This document shows, in pieces, positions 41,815 to 52,544 of a stretch of DNA of 64,000 nt (within the stretch, counting starts at the first letter, position 1; every line of letters starts with the position of its first letter). A program made the translations under genes and the position numbers. Below the pieces are notes generated by a model. That model searched no databases and was not told the DNA's origin. It saw only the letters and a program-made list of their open reading frames with translations. The stretch is taken from assembly GCA_951799405.1 (NCBI GenBank), contig OX637356.1, positions 12,857,229 to 12,921,228 on the forward strand. The letters are read 5' to 3'. The DNA is from Agapetus fuscipes. Lineage: Eukaryota > Arthropoda > Insecta > Trichoptera > Glossosomatidae.

Positions 41815-42150
41815 ACGTCTTTTCGTGACTACAATCACCTCAAAGGCGCTTCGTGCGTAGCAGTTTGGGTTTTCTTCTAAAAGGCATGTTATGGTCCTGG
41901 AAATAGGTGTGTTTTGAGGCTTCTTCTGAATCCCGCTTCTGTCGAGGACTCCCTCAGATATGCGGGCAGCGCGTTCCAGGCCACCGGTGCCGCTGTGCAA
42001 AAAGCGCGGTCTCCAAAAACTGTCCTAATCGATCTTTTTGGGATCTGGAGGACAGTCTTGCTTGAGTCTGATGATCAAAGATTCTGCCCACGCGCTGACA
42101 CCACCGCATTTTCCAGTGACTCAGAATGTGCTTTTGGCCTGCTTCTTGGA
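41815..42150 (-). pseudogene. CR1-like LINE 3' end, decayed
   Basis: The minus strand in broken frames gives TALFAQRHRWPGTRCPHI and SEEASKHTYFQDHNMPF, recognisable as a decayed FGDRAF..AAPxAWNxLP..LKTHLF block. It is followed by the CR1 3' hairpin (AAGCGCCTTTGAGGTG..AGTCACGAAAAGACG). Confidence 0.55.
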
Positions 42151-42445
42151 CCGGTCCGTAGTCCAGTGGCAACACTTCGGAATCGTAAATGGACGGTTGT
42201 GGATTCAAATCCCGGCGGACCACAAAAATATACCATTTATATTTCCAAATGTGCTCTCCGCTGGGTTGAAAAAAATTATAAACCTTTACCAAAGACCGGT
42301 CACTGAAAGGTCCATCCAATCTTACAACAACTGGGTCTTGCTTGAGAATTGGCGCTTTCTACAGCGACGACCAAGCTTGCAGAGGGCTCTTGAGGTGTGA
42401 TACACACAAAAACAGCACTCATCAAATAAATCATCCTAATCTTAT
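42149..42445 (+). repeat. SINE C, full, variant 1
   Basis: GGACCGGTCCGTAGTCCAGTGG A box, GTTGTGGATTCAAATCCCGG B box, CATTTATATTTCCAAATGTG, GACCGGTCACTGAAAGG, TTGAGAATTGGCGCTTTC, GCAGAGGGCTCTTGAGGTG, CAGCACTCATCAAATAAATC and a TTATT-rich tail. The best-preserved family member here. Confidence 0.85.
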
Positions 42446-42459
42446 TTTTATTATTATTA

Positions 42460-42700
42460 AAGTGGCACTGGGCAGGTCACGTCGCAAGGCAAGACCATGA
42501 CAGGTAACCAAAAAAGGATCGTCCAGTGACGACCCAGGATGTCCAAGCAGGGAGCGGGGAGACCCCAACTGAGGTGGCTGGATGACATCAAGAGAACTGC
42601 TGGAAGAGGATTGCTGAACACAGCAGCCGATAGACACGAATAGAGAAGATTAGAGGAGGCCTACGTCTGGGAGTGTACCGAGAAAGAAAAGAAAAATAAT
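42460..42700 (+). pseudogene. LINE 3' end of the WAGHVAR type
   Basis: Broken frames give WHWAGHVARQDHDR, REREDPNSGGWMTS and a GGAGGCCTACGTCTGGGAGTG end, matching the ..RWAGHVAR..GRPxxRWxDDI..LEEAYV tail of insect-type non-LTR elements. Several frameshifts and stops. Confidence 0.5.
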
Positions 42701-43001
42701 GCTTTGCGAATAAAACAGTTATAAATGTCGTAAAATTTACTGTCTACTTACAAAAATTGTACTTATCCATTAATTATTTATATGACATCCGTCTTATGAG
42801 CAGAACATCCTTCTTGCAGTATACATTGTGACTAATCTCCTTTGCTTCCGTTAGTAGGTACTCTGTACAGTCACTCGGAGAGTATACAACATACAGTCTG
42901 TTGAAGAGTATATAGGACTTAAAATATACAAGCTGTACCCTGCCACGCGTTGCTGTGGGTTAAAATAATGGACGTTTTTCATCATTGCTTTATCTGTAAT
43001 A

Positions 43002-43236
43002 ATCTATGATCTAAGTTGCAAAGATATATTGACATTTAAATAAGATATTTGAAGCATGACCACAGCAGGCATATGCAAATGCTGCATGTGTAATTACAAA
43101 TTAAAATCAAAACCTCAAATGAACATAAGCCCTGCAACTTTTGCCGACTTTTCCTGAAACAGGGGTGACATTAGATAAGTGTAATATATTTTACAGTATG
43201 GGTGGTCAGCCTCATACCAATCCATAAGTCAAGTAA
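43002..43236 (-). repeat. SINE-like repeat A
   Basis: GATCTAAGTTGCAAAGATATA, GCATATGCAAATGCTGCATG, TTTTCCTGAAACAGGGGTGAC, CCAATCCATAAGTCAAG. Lacks the GTTCGCGC segment. Confidence 0.75.
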
Positions 43237-43313
43237 GTTCACAGAAACTATTCCAAAAATATTTTACATGCTTCCTGAAAATTTGATTTATAAAATGTTA
43301 TTCGTTGTGCATG

Positions 43314-43570
43314 TTCCTTGACCTATAGGTTGGTATGCGGCTGACCACCCATACTGTAAAAAATGGTATAATTTTCCAATGTCACCCTTGTTTCAGGGAA
43401 GGTCGAAAAAAAGTTGCAGAGTTTATGTTTATTTGAGGTTTGGATTATAATTTGTAAATACACATTTAGCATTTGCAAGCGCGAACTTGTACGTGTCTTC
43501 TTGTGAGAATGCATATAATGTGAATCCCCAATTTTATATATCTTTGCTACTTATATTAGATTAGATTAAA
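43314..43570 (+). repeat. SINE-like repeat A, full
   Basis: GTTCCTTGACCTATAGGTTGG, GTTTCAGGGAAGGTCG, CATTTGCAAGCGCGAACTTG and an ATTAGATT tail. It lies head to head with the reverse copy at 43002-43236, 77 bases apart. Confidence 0.8.
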
Positions 43571-44640
43571 TAGGGAACAAACATGTATCCATACATTATA
43601 TAATTTAAATATTTATATTATATACGGTTCCAGAAGCTTCCTCGGCATGTTCCACCTGTCACATGACATGAGAAATCCGTCTAGTGAGAAGTGTACAAAC
43701 GACCGGCCGGGCGTTCCCTAGTACCCGACTTTACTCAAGCACAGCGTCTACGAAAAAACATTAACAAACTCAAACGATCACTAGAGGCGCTGTCTTAGTT
43801 TCTATATATTATAATAGAAAGCAATTGCTGAGTTGCTGTCTCGGCGTCTTGAGATTGTAGCCAGGCTCGCTTATCTTGTTCCTGCTACAAATGCAATGCA
43901 AACCCAACGTGAAATGCTGCTTCTTGAAATTTTGTATGAATGCAATTCATGTACTTTATTTCAATCTCGTTTGTGTATGAAAGCGTGGGAATGTTATTTC
44001 TCTGGCATGTCTGAAATTTAAAAAGAGCAAGAATTTTTTGAATCGGATTTTTATTTGGTAAAAGCGTCGTTTCATGACTTCGTTGCCCATGTGTGAGTGT
44101 TTTTCTTACTTACGAGTATTTAATAAGATCGTCAATGGACAATGAGGTGTTTGCTTACAATTTGCTTCAATTTCAATACCGCACTTATTTGATTTCTTCA
44201 TCACAGACTAGAAGGATTTATTCAGTTCACTTCACAAGCGAAAGTACCCACTGACAGATGAACGACACAATGTTAATACAACAACCACATTAAATGTTTA
44301 CTTTATTCGTTTCACAATTACAATAACCACAACACGCAATAATATTTATCATCATAATTTACACCAGCTTCTGGCTCTCTCCCCAGGGAAGCTTCGTCTG
44401 TCTTTTTGCATTCTTTTGTTTTCCTTTATTCAAATTCAAATATAATGTTCCATTCCACTAAACAAAACAAATTCATCTCACACGTCACAACCTCTTATCT
44501 TTCATTTTGTAATGTTGCATGAATGTGTTGGAAGGATTATACATTTTTCAGATGGACAATATAACATTTTACTCGTATTTTATGGTTCTTAATCAATTGC
44601 AATCAATTTTAACCCTACAATATTTATTTATTTTAAAAAT
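43571..44640. other. Unassigned stretch
   Basis: No SINE or LINE recognised. One copy of the short dispersed motif at 43771-43802 (AACGATCACTAGAGGCGCTG). Reading frames are short. Confidence 0.25.
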
Positions 44641-44649
44641 ATGTTTAAC

Positions 44650-44687
44650 CCCCAAACGCTTTCGCCTAAAAAGTCATCTTCAGGAGA
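44650..44687 (-). ncRNA. Hammerhead-like motif, partly decayed
   Basis: Minus strand: stem I UCUC/GGGG (with G-U pairs), CUGAAGA, an extra U, stem II GACU/AGGC with one mismatch, GAAA, self-complementary-like stem III AGCGUU and triplet UUU. The order is right but stem II is damaged. Confidence 0.35.
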
Positions 44688-44918
44688 TTTCCATATTGGA
44701 ATTTTAGTTTTATAGATGATGCTTTAAAAGTTTAATAATTTGTTAGTGAATTGAATATTTTAAATTGACTAAAAATTGTGCTTTTTAATGGACTTTCCCG
44801 ATTAGAATTGATTTTTACAGTGAAGCAACCGGTCTTGCTCCAACCACTTCGTTTAAAGTTGGGGGCTCCAAGCTCTTTGAGTGGGCGATTTCTCATTTCC
44901 AGTAAAGTAATATAAATC

Positions 44919-45119
44919 AAAATCTGAGCTGCAAAAATATGTATATATCATTAAAAATTAATAATAAACGCATCCCCACAAGCAGACATGTGTATAAGTT
45001 CGCGCTAGCACATGCCGCATGTGGACCTACAATATAAAAACCCAATCTCAAATGAACATAAGCCTTGCAATTCTTGCCGACTTTCCGTGAAACAGGGGTG
45101 ACATTGGCAAAGTGAACCT
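44919..45119 (-). repeat. SINE-like repeat A, 5' truncated
   Basis: AAATCTGAGCTGCAAAAATATG, GTTCGCGCTAGCACATGCCG, GTGGACCTACAATATAAAAACC, CTTTCCGTGAAACAGGGGTG, ending at GTGAACC. The head is missing. Confidence 0.75.
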
Positions 45120-45179
45120 TCCGGGTATTTTGATTTTGGGTTTGAAATAAACTCTGACACCAGGACACCGTTGGTGTGG

Positions 45180-45520
45180 ATTGAACTCTAGCCCTCTAGA
45201 TCATGTCACCAAAATGGATTACTACCTGTGGACAGACACTCAGATCCAGGGACTCGAATAAAAGTCTGCTCCAGCTGCCGCGCAGAACCACAAGGACGGT
45301 GTTTGGTGACCGAGCCTTTATCGTTGCTGCTCCGACGGCTTGGAATTCTCTTCCTGCGACCCTCAGGGAGTTGAAGACTGAGGCAGCTTTTAGAAAAGGG
45401 CTCAAAACTCATTTTTTCAAAGACTATTACAAAGCGCCTTTGCAGTGACGCAGTCACGAAAAGGCGCTATACAAGTGTTATTTATTATTATTATTATTAT
45501 TTATTATTATTATCATTGAA
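45180..45520 (+). pseudogene. CR1-like LINE 3' end
   Basis: Codes for TTCGQTLRSRDSNKSLLQLP, TVFGDRAFIVAAPTAWNSLP, AAFRKGLKTHFFKDYYKAPL, then stop. Followed by GCGCCTTTGCAGTGACG..GTCACGAAAAGGCGCTATAC and (ATT)n at 45478-45513. Best example of the family's 3' end in the window; the frame is intact from about 45203, but the element is 5' truncated. Confidence 0.8.
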
Positions 45521-46090
45521 TTTAACTTTTTAGCTATTCAATCAAGAGTATGACGATGCATGTTTTTTTATGTACAGTTTTAGTTCGCTAGCAATTAACA
45601 AGGATATCAGATTTTTATGTATTTGTTTTACAAAACGCTGACAAATTTCGTCTCAAAATGTTTCCATAACAGGATGTGATATTATTATTGAACAAGGGTG
45701 TTGTGGAACAAAAAATAGAGATGCACCACTCGGCACAATTTAGAAATCTGCTCCGGTTGGAGTTTTTTTCTGGAAACATCTGTGCACAGCAAGTCTGGGG
45801 AGAGTCGTAAAATCTGGGTTCACGGTCGACTTGGCTCAACTTTCTCATGCCCCCTAAAATACACACAAATATCTTCAAAACAAAGTATTTCGTTACAGTT
45901 GTTTGACTTATATAAATGTACCTATCGAATTCCTAAATATTTTTGAAACATCAGATAACCGCAAAATACAAATCTCGAAAAAAAAATTTTTAAGCATCAC
46001 CCTAATGTTTAACCCTTCACTCCAACATAGCTTAGCTCCTTGGAGTTTCCTGAATTCACTGATGTAATTTTTAGATTTGTTAATTATTTT
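45521..46090. other. Unassigned stretch
   Basis: AT-rich, no recognised content. Confidence 0.2.
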
Positions 46091-46094
46091 CTTT

Positions 46095-46375
46095 ATAATA
46101 GTGTGATAGCACGCCGAAAGGGCTCGAGATAATAAACCAACTCATGAAAAAATGTTTTCATGTTTGTATTGTAACATTATTAAATTACATTTTAATGGTT
46201 TGTGTATTAACACTGTGAAAATTCATGTTTTTGGATTGTTATTTAAATAAACAACACTTTTTAATTTTTAAAACACTGTTTTTAATTTCACACATAAATA
46301 ATATATTTAAATTTTTTTTTTTTAAATATTTTAAATAATACTAACGTTTTCGACTAATAAAGTCATCTCATTATT
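46095..46375 (+). repeat. Hammerhead-associated family relics
   Basis: 46095-46165 resembles 7130-7205 (GTGATAGCACGCCGAAAGG, CTCGAGATAATAAACCAAC). 46199-46240 repeats GTGTATTAACACTGTGAAAATTCAT from 33.8 kb. 46335-46372 is a decayed minus-strand motif (GAGATGACTTTATTAGTCGAAAACG). The three together suggest one old element. Confidence 0.4.
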
Positions 46376-46547
46376 AAATTATGTATAAATTGTATAAGCC
46401 AGGTTGATTCATAACACTTCTTTATAGGAGCTGGAGCTTCCGGAAGTTTCGTCCATGCCTGCAATGTGCCTTTTCAGCGTGAAAATGACGCGATATGCTT
46501 GATTTGAAAAATTCTGGCCTTAGTATTTATACATATACATATATATT

Positions 46548-46680
46548 TTTTAAGAACTCATGTGCGGGAGACTCCCTAGATTCTAGAGACTCTAGGGGTC
46601 TATGACACTTGTTGTAGTGCCGCAGAGCTGTACGAGCTTAGTCGTCGCTACAAAGCGCCAATACTCAAAAAATGCTTAAG
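46548..46680 (-). repeat. SINE C variant-2 3' end
   Basis: TGTGCGGGAGACTCCCTAG, CTCTAGGGGTCTATGACAC, TTGTTGTAGTGCCGCAGAG and TCGTCGCTACAAAGCGCC. The head is missing. Confidence 0.65.
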
Positions 46681-47094
46681 TAGGTACATATATGTTTTAA
46701 CCATTGAGCTGAGCATACAAAATGTCTTAAAACAAATAAATCAACGTAACTTATGAAATAAACATTTCGTGGCATTTTTTGTGGTAACTTAAAATTTCCA
46801 AAAGATTGTGATTTCAAGGGTATGAAGCACATGTTTCACATGCTCATTTTTTGCCCATACAAAAGCAATACAAAATGATTTTATTGCAAACACGTGTGTG
46901 CATTCTGACAAAGCTTATGCACCCTTGTAAGAGAAGTTTACAAAAATACAAGAAAGAGCTTTTGAAAGAATATAAAATTCTCAAAATAGTATGTTTCAAA
47001 AAAATAAGTTACGACAAGCTGAGATAAAATGAGAAATTTGTAGGTTCCTGCAGTTTTCTTGTTTGATACAAACCCAAAATAAAAATACTACGTA

Positions 47095-47300
47095 TTTAAC
47101 GATTCCACGATGGATGTCGTGGAAGAGGAAGACCGAGAAAGGTATGGATGGACCAAATTTTCGAAATAGCGAGTGAATGGGATATCCAGAGTCATAATAA
47201 AAGGAGAGCTTGTATGAAAAAAGTTATGACTCTGGATGAAATGAAAGAAGTATGCAAGGACAGGAAGAAGTGGCGGCTAATCTGCAATGCTGATTTGTAA
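47095..47300 (+). pseudogene. RTE-like LINE 3' coding fragment
   Basis: Codes for GCRGRGRPRKVWMDQIFEIA, HNKRRACMKKVMTLDEMK and CKDRKKWRLICN, then stop. Same family as at 21.3, 37.2 and 47.9 kb; this and the next copy are in opposite orientations. Confidence 0.7.
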
Positions 47301-47420
47301 TGTTGGTTTATTAGCTTGCTACATTTTTTTGCATAAGACATTTTTGGCTTTTTTTGTATAGATTTATTTTTAAGGTTCTGTTGTTTTCTTATACTTAAAT
47401 GTTATTTATTACTCATATTT

Positions 47421-47672
47421 CTTGACTTATAGCCTATAGGTTGGTATGAGGTTGACCACCCATACTGTAAAAAATGGTTCACTTTGCCAATGTCACCCCT
47501 CTTTCAGGGAATGTCGGCAAGAGTTGCAAGGCTGATGTTCATTTGAGGTTTGGATTTTATTTGTAAGTACACATTCAGCATTTGTAAGCGCGAACTACAC
47601 TTGTTGGTTTGTGGGCATACATCTGAGAGCTTTAAATGAATATATCCTTGCAACTTAGATTATAGATTATAG
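47421..47672 (+). repeat. SINE-like repeat A, full
   Basis: TTCTTGACTTATAGCC, CTATAGGTTGGTATGAGG, GGTTCACTTTGCCAATGTCACC, GTAAGCGCGAACTACACTTG and a GATTATA tail. A short duplication of TATAG in the head. Confidence 0.85.
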
Positions 47673-47739
47673 ACACCTACATATATTGACTTCAATGCAT
47701 TGGTGTCTTATTAAAAGTAACATCATTATTTCATTACTG

Positions 47740-48110
47740 TATCCTGCCGCCGTTTCACTAGGGGTGGCCGGTACCTCCGCAGATGCGCCTCCACTTCTTT
47801 CTGTCCTTACAAACCACTTTCATTTCCTCAATATTCATCACCTTTTTCATACATACTCTTCTCTTATTCTCACTCTGCAGGTTCCATTCTTTCGCAATCT
47901 CACCTATTTGGTCTAACCATTCTTTCCTCGGCATTCCCGTTCCGCGCTTTCCTCTGACATTTACTTTGTACACTTTCTTCGTTAGTCGTTCATCATCCAT
48001 TCTTTTGAGATGTCCGAACCATCTCATCGTACTTTTATGTACTTTCATTCTCATATTCTCTTTTATACCACACTCGTTCATCACCCAATCATTCCAACCA
48101 TCCAAATGCC
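47740..48110 (-). pseudogene. RTE-like LINE 3' end, intact frame
   Basis: A 115-residue minus-strand frame: WNDWVMNECGIKENMRMKV, MRWFGHLKRMDDERLTKKVY, GKRGTGMPRKEWLDQI, NLQSENKRRVCMKKVM and KKWRRICGGTGHP. The RWFGH..RM and GRGRPRKxWxDQI blocks mark the C-terminal tail of RTE-like LINE proteins. No catalytic domain is left. Confidence 0.75.
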
Positions 48111-48354
48111 AATACCACTAAGATACACAATAATTGTGCGCAGGGCGCCATACAACTCGATTCCCATTAGCTTCCCTTTTAAAATGGGGCAACAAAGTAG
48201 TTAAAAAATAAAGGCACAAAGTAAAAAAAAAATACATTTAAAACCAAAGAAACAATCCGTATTTTTTCCCCATTGAAAACATGCAGTCTACTTACTATCA
48301 ATTTTGCCTCATTTTAAAAAGGAAACCGATGGGAATCGAGTTGTATGGAACCCT

Positions 48355-48495
48355 TCGCCACTGCTACACATATAGTGAAACTTTTTGCGTGCGTTATCCC
48401 CGAAGAGGTCGCATGTAGCGATTCAAGAACTACTTATTTTTACGGGTAAGGGGGCCAGCCTCACACCAACCACTTTCAGTTGAAGTGGAGGGATC
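48355..48495 (-). repeat. SINE B 3' half
   Basis: CTACACATATAGTGAAAC, GCGTTATCCCCGAAGAGGTC, CTCACACCAACCACTTTCAG. It stops abruptly and joins a forward repeat A fragment. Confidence 0.65.
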
Positions 48496-48497
48496 CA

Positions 48498-48670
48498 TAC
48501 AGTAAAAAATAGTTCACTTTAGCGACATTAATTTTTACTCATTGTAGATTTGGGCTTTTATTCAAGTTGTACAATGTACATGCAGTGTGTGTTCAAACTT
48601 ACGTGCAAGGGCTTGTAGGCATGCATTCTCTATGAATCTTAGATGTTAATATTAATTTGCAACATAAAAT
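48498..48670 (+). repeat. SINE-like repeat A, degenerate
   Basis: ACAGTAAAAAATAGTTCACTTTAG, ATTGTAGATTTGGGCTTTTATT, GTACATGCAGTGTGTG, GGCATGCATTCTC and TTTGCAACAT. Confidence 0.5.
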
Positions 48671-48924
48671 ATAGAAGGTCTTATCATTGAATTCTTTTCA
48701 TATTAAAGACATGTATTTTTATTAAAGCAAACTTCATTATTCTCCCATACAGCGTAATCAGTACAATCCATTAACATCGTAGTGCGCTCCCACGGGCCAC
48801 ATTGTTAGAACAATTTATTTCTCTCTCCAGCAAAGAATGGAAACATCCATTTGGAATCGTTAATGTTGCGATTTCCTAGCTGATTTCTACGTCGTCTGGT
48901 TCACACATATGTATGTCTGTGCAC

Positions 48925-49143
48925 CTATAATCTATAATCTAAGTTGCAAGGATAAATTCATTCAAAACTCTCAAATGCATACCCGTGTGGTTCGCGCTTA
49001 CAAATGCTGATTGTGTTCTTACAAATAAAATCCAAACCTCAAATGAACATAAGCCCTACAACTTTTGCCGACCTTCCCTGTCACAGGGGTGACATTGGCA
49101 AAGTGAAACATTTTTTACAGTATGGGTGGTCAGCCTCATACCA
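48925..49143 (-). repeat. SINE-like repeat A
   Basis: CCTATAATCTATAATC tail, GTTGCAAGGATAAATTC, GTTCGCGCTTACAAATGC, CCTTCCCTGTCACAGGGGTG and GGTGGTCAGCCTCATACC. It lacks the last ~20 bases of the head. Confidence 0.8.
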
Positions 49144-49242
49144 AAAAACCGAGTGCCAAAAAAATCCGTAAAACTTACTTCGAATGCGCTAGTCAAAAAT
49201 GGATGGAATAAACGACGGCTCTCCTAGAGGGCGTTTTAGTTT

Positions 49243-49497
49243 TAGCAGATTTGTGAAGAGGAATTCAATTCACCAACCAATTCTGCTTGGCCAAAAACAG
49301 GTTTTAATTTCATCAATTAAGAAGTCATTATTGTATATTTTTGAAAAACTATTAAATAATAATTACTCAATGACGTGTGTTGAACCAGGATCAAAGTTAT
49401 GGTCAAATGACCCAAGCGGGGATCAAACCAACGTTATTATATTCCAAATACGCTAGAAAGATCAGCTACTTGACTCCCTAGGCCATAACACCGATTA
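49243..49497 (-). repeat. SINE D, near full
   Basis: Left (3') end AGAGGAATTCAATTCACC, then CAGGTTTTAATTTCATC, TTGAACCAGGATCAAAG and GGGGATCAAACCAACG (B box), with AGGCCATAACACCGAT at the right (5') end. Confidence 0.7.
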
Positions 49498-49784
49498 ATT
49501 ATTATAATGTAAAGGTTTTGCGGGGTTAAATTGAATAAAAACATTCGGTTCGTACACACATTTGCTTTTGAACTTTATAACTCGACGGCTTCGATACTAG
49601 TCTGGCTACAAAGCATCTTGGTCTCTGTTTATAGGCGAGAATATGGGGTATTCTCGAAACATTCAGAGCTCGAGATTTGGCCAGAACATTCTACAACAAC
49701 ATCATTCGAGTGTACATAATAATAAACCTATAAGTGAACTTCAAAAGTGAAATTATTTTTTAACTCAAAATTAAGGAACTTGTT

Positions 49785-49865
49785 TGTTTTTACATGTAAG
49801 AGGAACGGGTGGCCTTACGCCACACGCTTCCCTAGCTTACGAGGAGGCTGGTACCTACTCAAATG
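49785..49865 (-). repeat. SINE B fragment
   Basis: TTTACATGTAAGAGGAACGGG, GTGGCCTTACGCCACACGC and GAGGCTGGTACCTACTC resemble the middle of SINE B; both ends are missing. Confidence 0.4.
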
Positions 49866-50084
49866 TTAAATAACACAGTTCAACTGCTAGTTTAGTTAAG
49901 CCCGTTTTAACACCAATATAAACAATTCAAGTACACTTGAACTAAGGTAAACCGAGCCCGGAATACATTTTTAACGACATGTTTTTACATCAAAGAATGC
50001 ACTTGAAAGGGGACTTGAACTGCTTCTGCCTTTTCCATAGACTCAAACATAAACAAGCGACCGAAAAAATGGTTCCATGATAGA

Positions 50085-50978
50085 ACGACACATTGATAAA
50101 ACGACTCATGACAGAACGACACATGACAGAAGAACACATTACGGAACATAATGATGATAGTGCATCACATGACAAAACATCACATACCTAAAACAGAACA
50201 CACTATAAACGAGACATGAATAAACATCTATAATATATAATCTAAGCTGCAAAGATATGTTAACATTTAAGGCTCATATTAAATGCATGCCAACAGATAG
50301 GCACATGTAGGTTCGCGCCTACACATTCTGCGTGCGTGCATACAAATAAACAAAGCCTCACATGAACATAACCCTTGCAACTCAACGCTTTTCCCTGAAA
50401 CCGGGGTGGCATTGGCAAAAGTGAACAGATTTTTACAGCACGGGGGGTCACTCTCATACCAACCTATCAGTCAAGGAGCACCACATTACAAAACAGAAAA
50501 CACCATAAAAGGCATGATTTTTTTTTAACAAATTCATACATTATAATATGATAAAGCTTATAAAAAAATAACGCCCCCCATTATCATTATTAGATAAAAA
50601 AAAAAACAAACCTAGCTAAGCTGCATAAAAAGAGCAACTTCTTACCACGACGCAGTTGCATATGGCGAGGGTAAGCCAAATAAATGTGTGTGTGGTTTTT
50701 GATGTTTTTTCATGGGCCGTTTATGGTATGTTATGTTTTGCCATGTGATGTATTTTCTGTGTTGTTTTGTCATATTCATATTTATCATGTAATATGATTT
50801 AGGTATTATGATGTTTTGTCATGATTGTGATGTATTTTCTGTGTTTTTTTATCATAATGATATTTATCATGTAATGTACAATCATTGTGATGTCCTGTCA
50901 TGTGCCGTTCTGTAATATGTCGTTCTGTCATGCATCGTTAGGTCATGTATCGTTTTGTCACTGTGCCGTTCTACCAGT
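50085..50978. mobile_element. Foldback-like element 2c, split by a SINE
   Basis: Left arm 50085-50224 and 50480-50515 (GAACGACACATTGATAAAAC, ACGACACATGACAGAAG, CATGACAAAACATCACATACC, AACACCATAAAAGGCATG). Right arm 50695-50978 (TGTTTTGTCATGATTGTG, CATGTGCCGTTCTGTAATA, GTATCGTTTTGTCACTGTGC). The loop at about 50540-50690 includes CAACTTCTTACCACGACG, the complement of the loop of copy 2a. Confidence 0.65.
50225..50479 (-). repeat. SINE-like repeat A in the left arm of foldback 2c
   Basis: CTATAATATATAATCTAAGC, GTTCGCGCCTACACATTCTG (AGGCGC subfamily), TTTCCCTGAAACCGGGGTGG, CCAACCTATCAGTCAAGG. It interrupts the arm and postdates the foldback insertion. Confidence 0.8.
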
Positions 50979-51469
50979 CACCCGAAAAAATATATGTACA
51001 GCCCCACCTCGAGACAAAAAACAACAACACTAGTGATTTACTTTCTCGCGCGACCCGGCTGTTCCAGCGAGCTCAAATTCCAAAGAAAACAGGAAAGCAA
51101 TCCACGCTGCGAGTGCTGGGACTTACTTTTTTCACGTCATCTCTTGGCGGACGGCCAAAGAGCGGGAATCCAACGTACGTACTTTTATAGATTGCAGAGG
51201 GCCCTTCAATTAGGTACCTGGAGATGGAACTTCTCGAAAAGGTGCTCGTTGGCAAAAATATTACATACTTGGCAGTTTTGTTGGAGAAGAAAGTTTAGTA
51301 AGTAGATTGTTAGATTCGGGGCTATTCTTAGACATTTTAGTCGTCAGTTGAGCCCACGCTTTAACAAACTAATGATGCATTTGTATGAAGACCTGCCAAT
51401 CCAAGATGGCCGCAAGTGAACAGCTGATTTGTTTTCATCCAAATATTACAAAATTCGGTAGGTAAGAAT

Positions 51470-51660
51470 GACCGTGGTGATGAAACTTCCAGACCGGCCA
51501 CTATTTGTTTGTCAAAGCATGGCCCAACCGACGACTCAAATGTATAAGAATAGCCCAGAAAGTGTATGTTCGTACATAGTAAATGTGAAAGGAAAAAAAG
51601 GAAAGGGAAGACTGAGAAAAAGGCTTGTTGAAATACGTGAAATTGTGAAAAAAAAAACAT
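51470..51660 (+). pseudogene. RTE-like LINE fragment, degenerate
   Basis: Codes for YIVNVKGKKGKGRLRKRLVEI followed by a lost frame, a weak version of the GKRGRGRPRKxW..EI block. It is fused to a SINE C tail at 51661. Confidence 0.4.
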
Positions 51661-51728
51661 TGAGCTCACAGAGGGTTCTTGTTGTATGAATCACTTAAAA
51701 GCAGCGCTAAAAAATACATCATCCTAAT
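51661..51728 (+). repeat. SINE C tail
   Basis: GAGCTCACAGAGGGTTCTTG, AAAAGCAGCGCTAAAAAATAC and ATCATCCTAATATAATT: the variant-1 3' end alone. Confidence 0.6.
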
Positions 51729-51732
51729 ATAA

Positions 51733-52005
51733 TTGTCCGGTCGATAGCTCAGTTGGTTGAGTGGTTGCATTCCATTCCGAGAGCCGGGTTCGAATCCCAC
51801 CGAGGGTGTCAGAAATGAATTCCCGTTTCCGTGTTTATTTCAAGCCAAACAAAAAAAAAATAGTTGGAGCTGGGAAACACTACTTTTATTTAAGTGGTTA
51901 GCGTGAGCCCCTTTATCTGTAAAAATAAATAAAAATCACTTCCCACATGTGACCACTCCAGGGAAAAGGTGGCAAGGAGTTACACTTCATGTGTAGATTT
52001 TCTTC
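51733..52005 (+). repeat. SINE B (tRNA-headed), best head
   Basis: GTCCGGTCGATAGCTCAGTTGG A box, then GGGTTCGAATCCCACCGAGG B box: the head is a near-perfect tRNA-type promoter. The body is shortened (about 40 bases lost around the TTACTCAG segment), ending at GGCAAGGAGTTACACTTCATG. Confidence 0.8.
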
Positions 52006-52483
52006 TTCTTCGAGACTTCATGTTTGTTCATTCACGGAGTGAAAATTCCTTTTAAATTATAATTAAAAATGGGTTTTTTTGATAACATAGTTTTCTTTTC
52101 ACATTTTTGAGCTTAAAATGCCTAAGCGCTATCGAACTTTAACCATAATCTATGTTATAAAAAAAGTAATTTTTCATTGAAATCTTCATGTGTTCTGTGT
52201 AGTGTAGCTTAATATAAGTGTCGGTCTTTGCTGGATTAAAGAAAAAATTCTGCTTTTACCAAAGATAACAGCTAAATGCTGACAAGGCTCTTGATGTGTG
52301 ATTAATAAACGCAATAGAAGCGCTTAAACAGTAAATCATTCAAGGGCGTTGTATAATATAATATTAAAGGTTTACTCGTATATATGTACCCCTGCATGAT
52401 ATTCTCACCCTTAATGAGTTAAAGGTAAAATATGTTCAAAATTAAAAGTTTTCACAGCGTTTATTCTCAAACTAAAAACTCGT

Positions 52484-52484
<1 letters not shown>
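52006..52484. other. Unassigned stretch
   Basis: A weak SINE C-like end may lie at 52285-52350 (AAGGCTCTTGATGTGTGATT, GTAAATCATTCA). Nothing else recognised. Confidence 0.25.

Positions 52485-52541
<57 letters not shown>
52485..52541. repeat. (CA)n microsatellite
   Basis: About 28 uninterrupted CA units. The overlapping frames of His-Thr or Cys-Val repeats are artefacts of this tract. Confidence 0.95.

Positions 52542-52544
<3 letters not shown>

Noticed and set aside
41788..42400. Two ~120-codon frames around 42 kb as a novel gene
   Set aside because: One is antisense or out of frame to a decayed CR1 end, the other runs through SINE C.
51733..51810. Possible true tRNA gene
   Set aside because: The A and B boxes are good, but the sequence is the head of SINE B, continues into the SINE body and lacks a matching acceptor stem.
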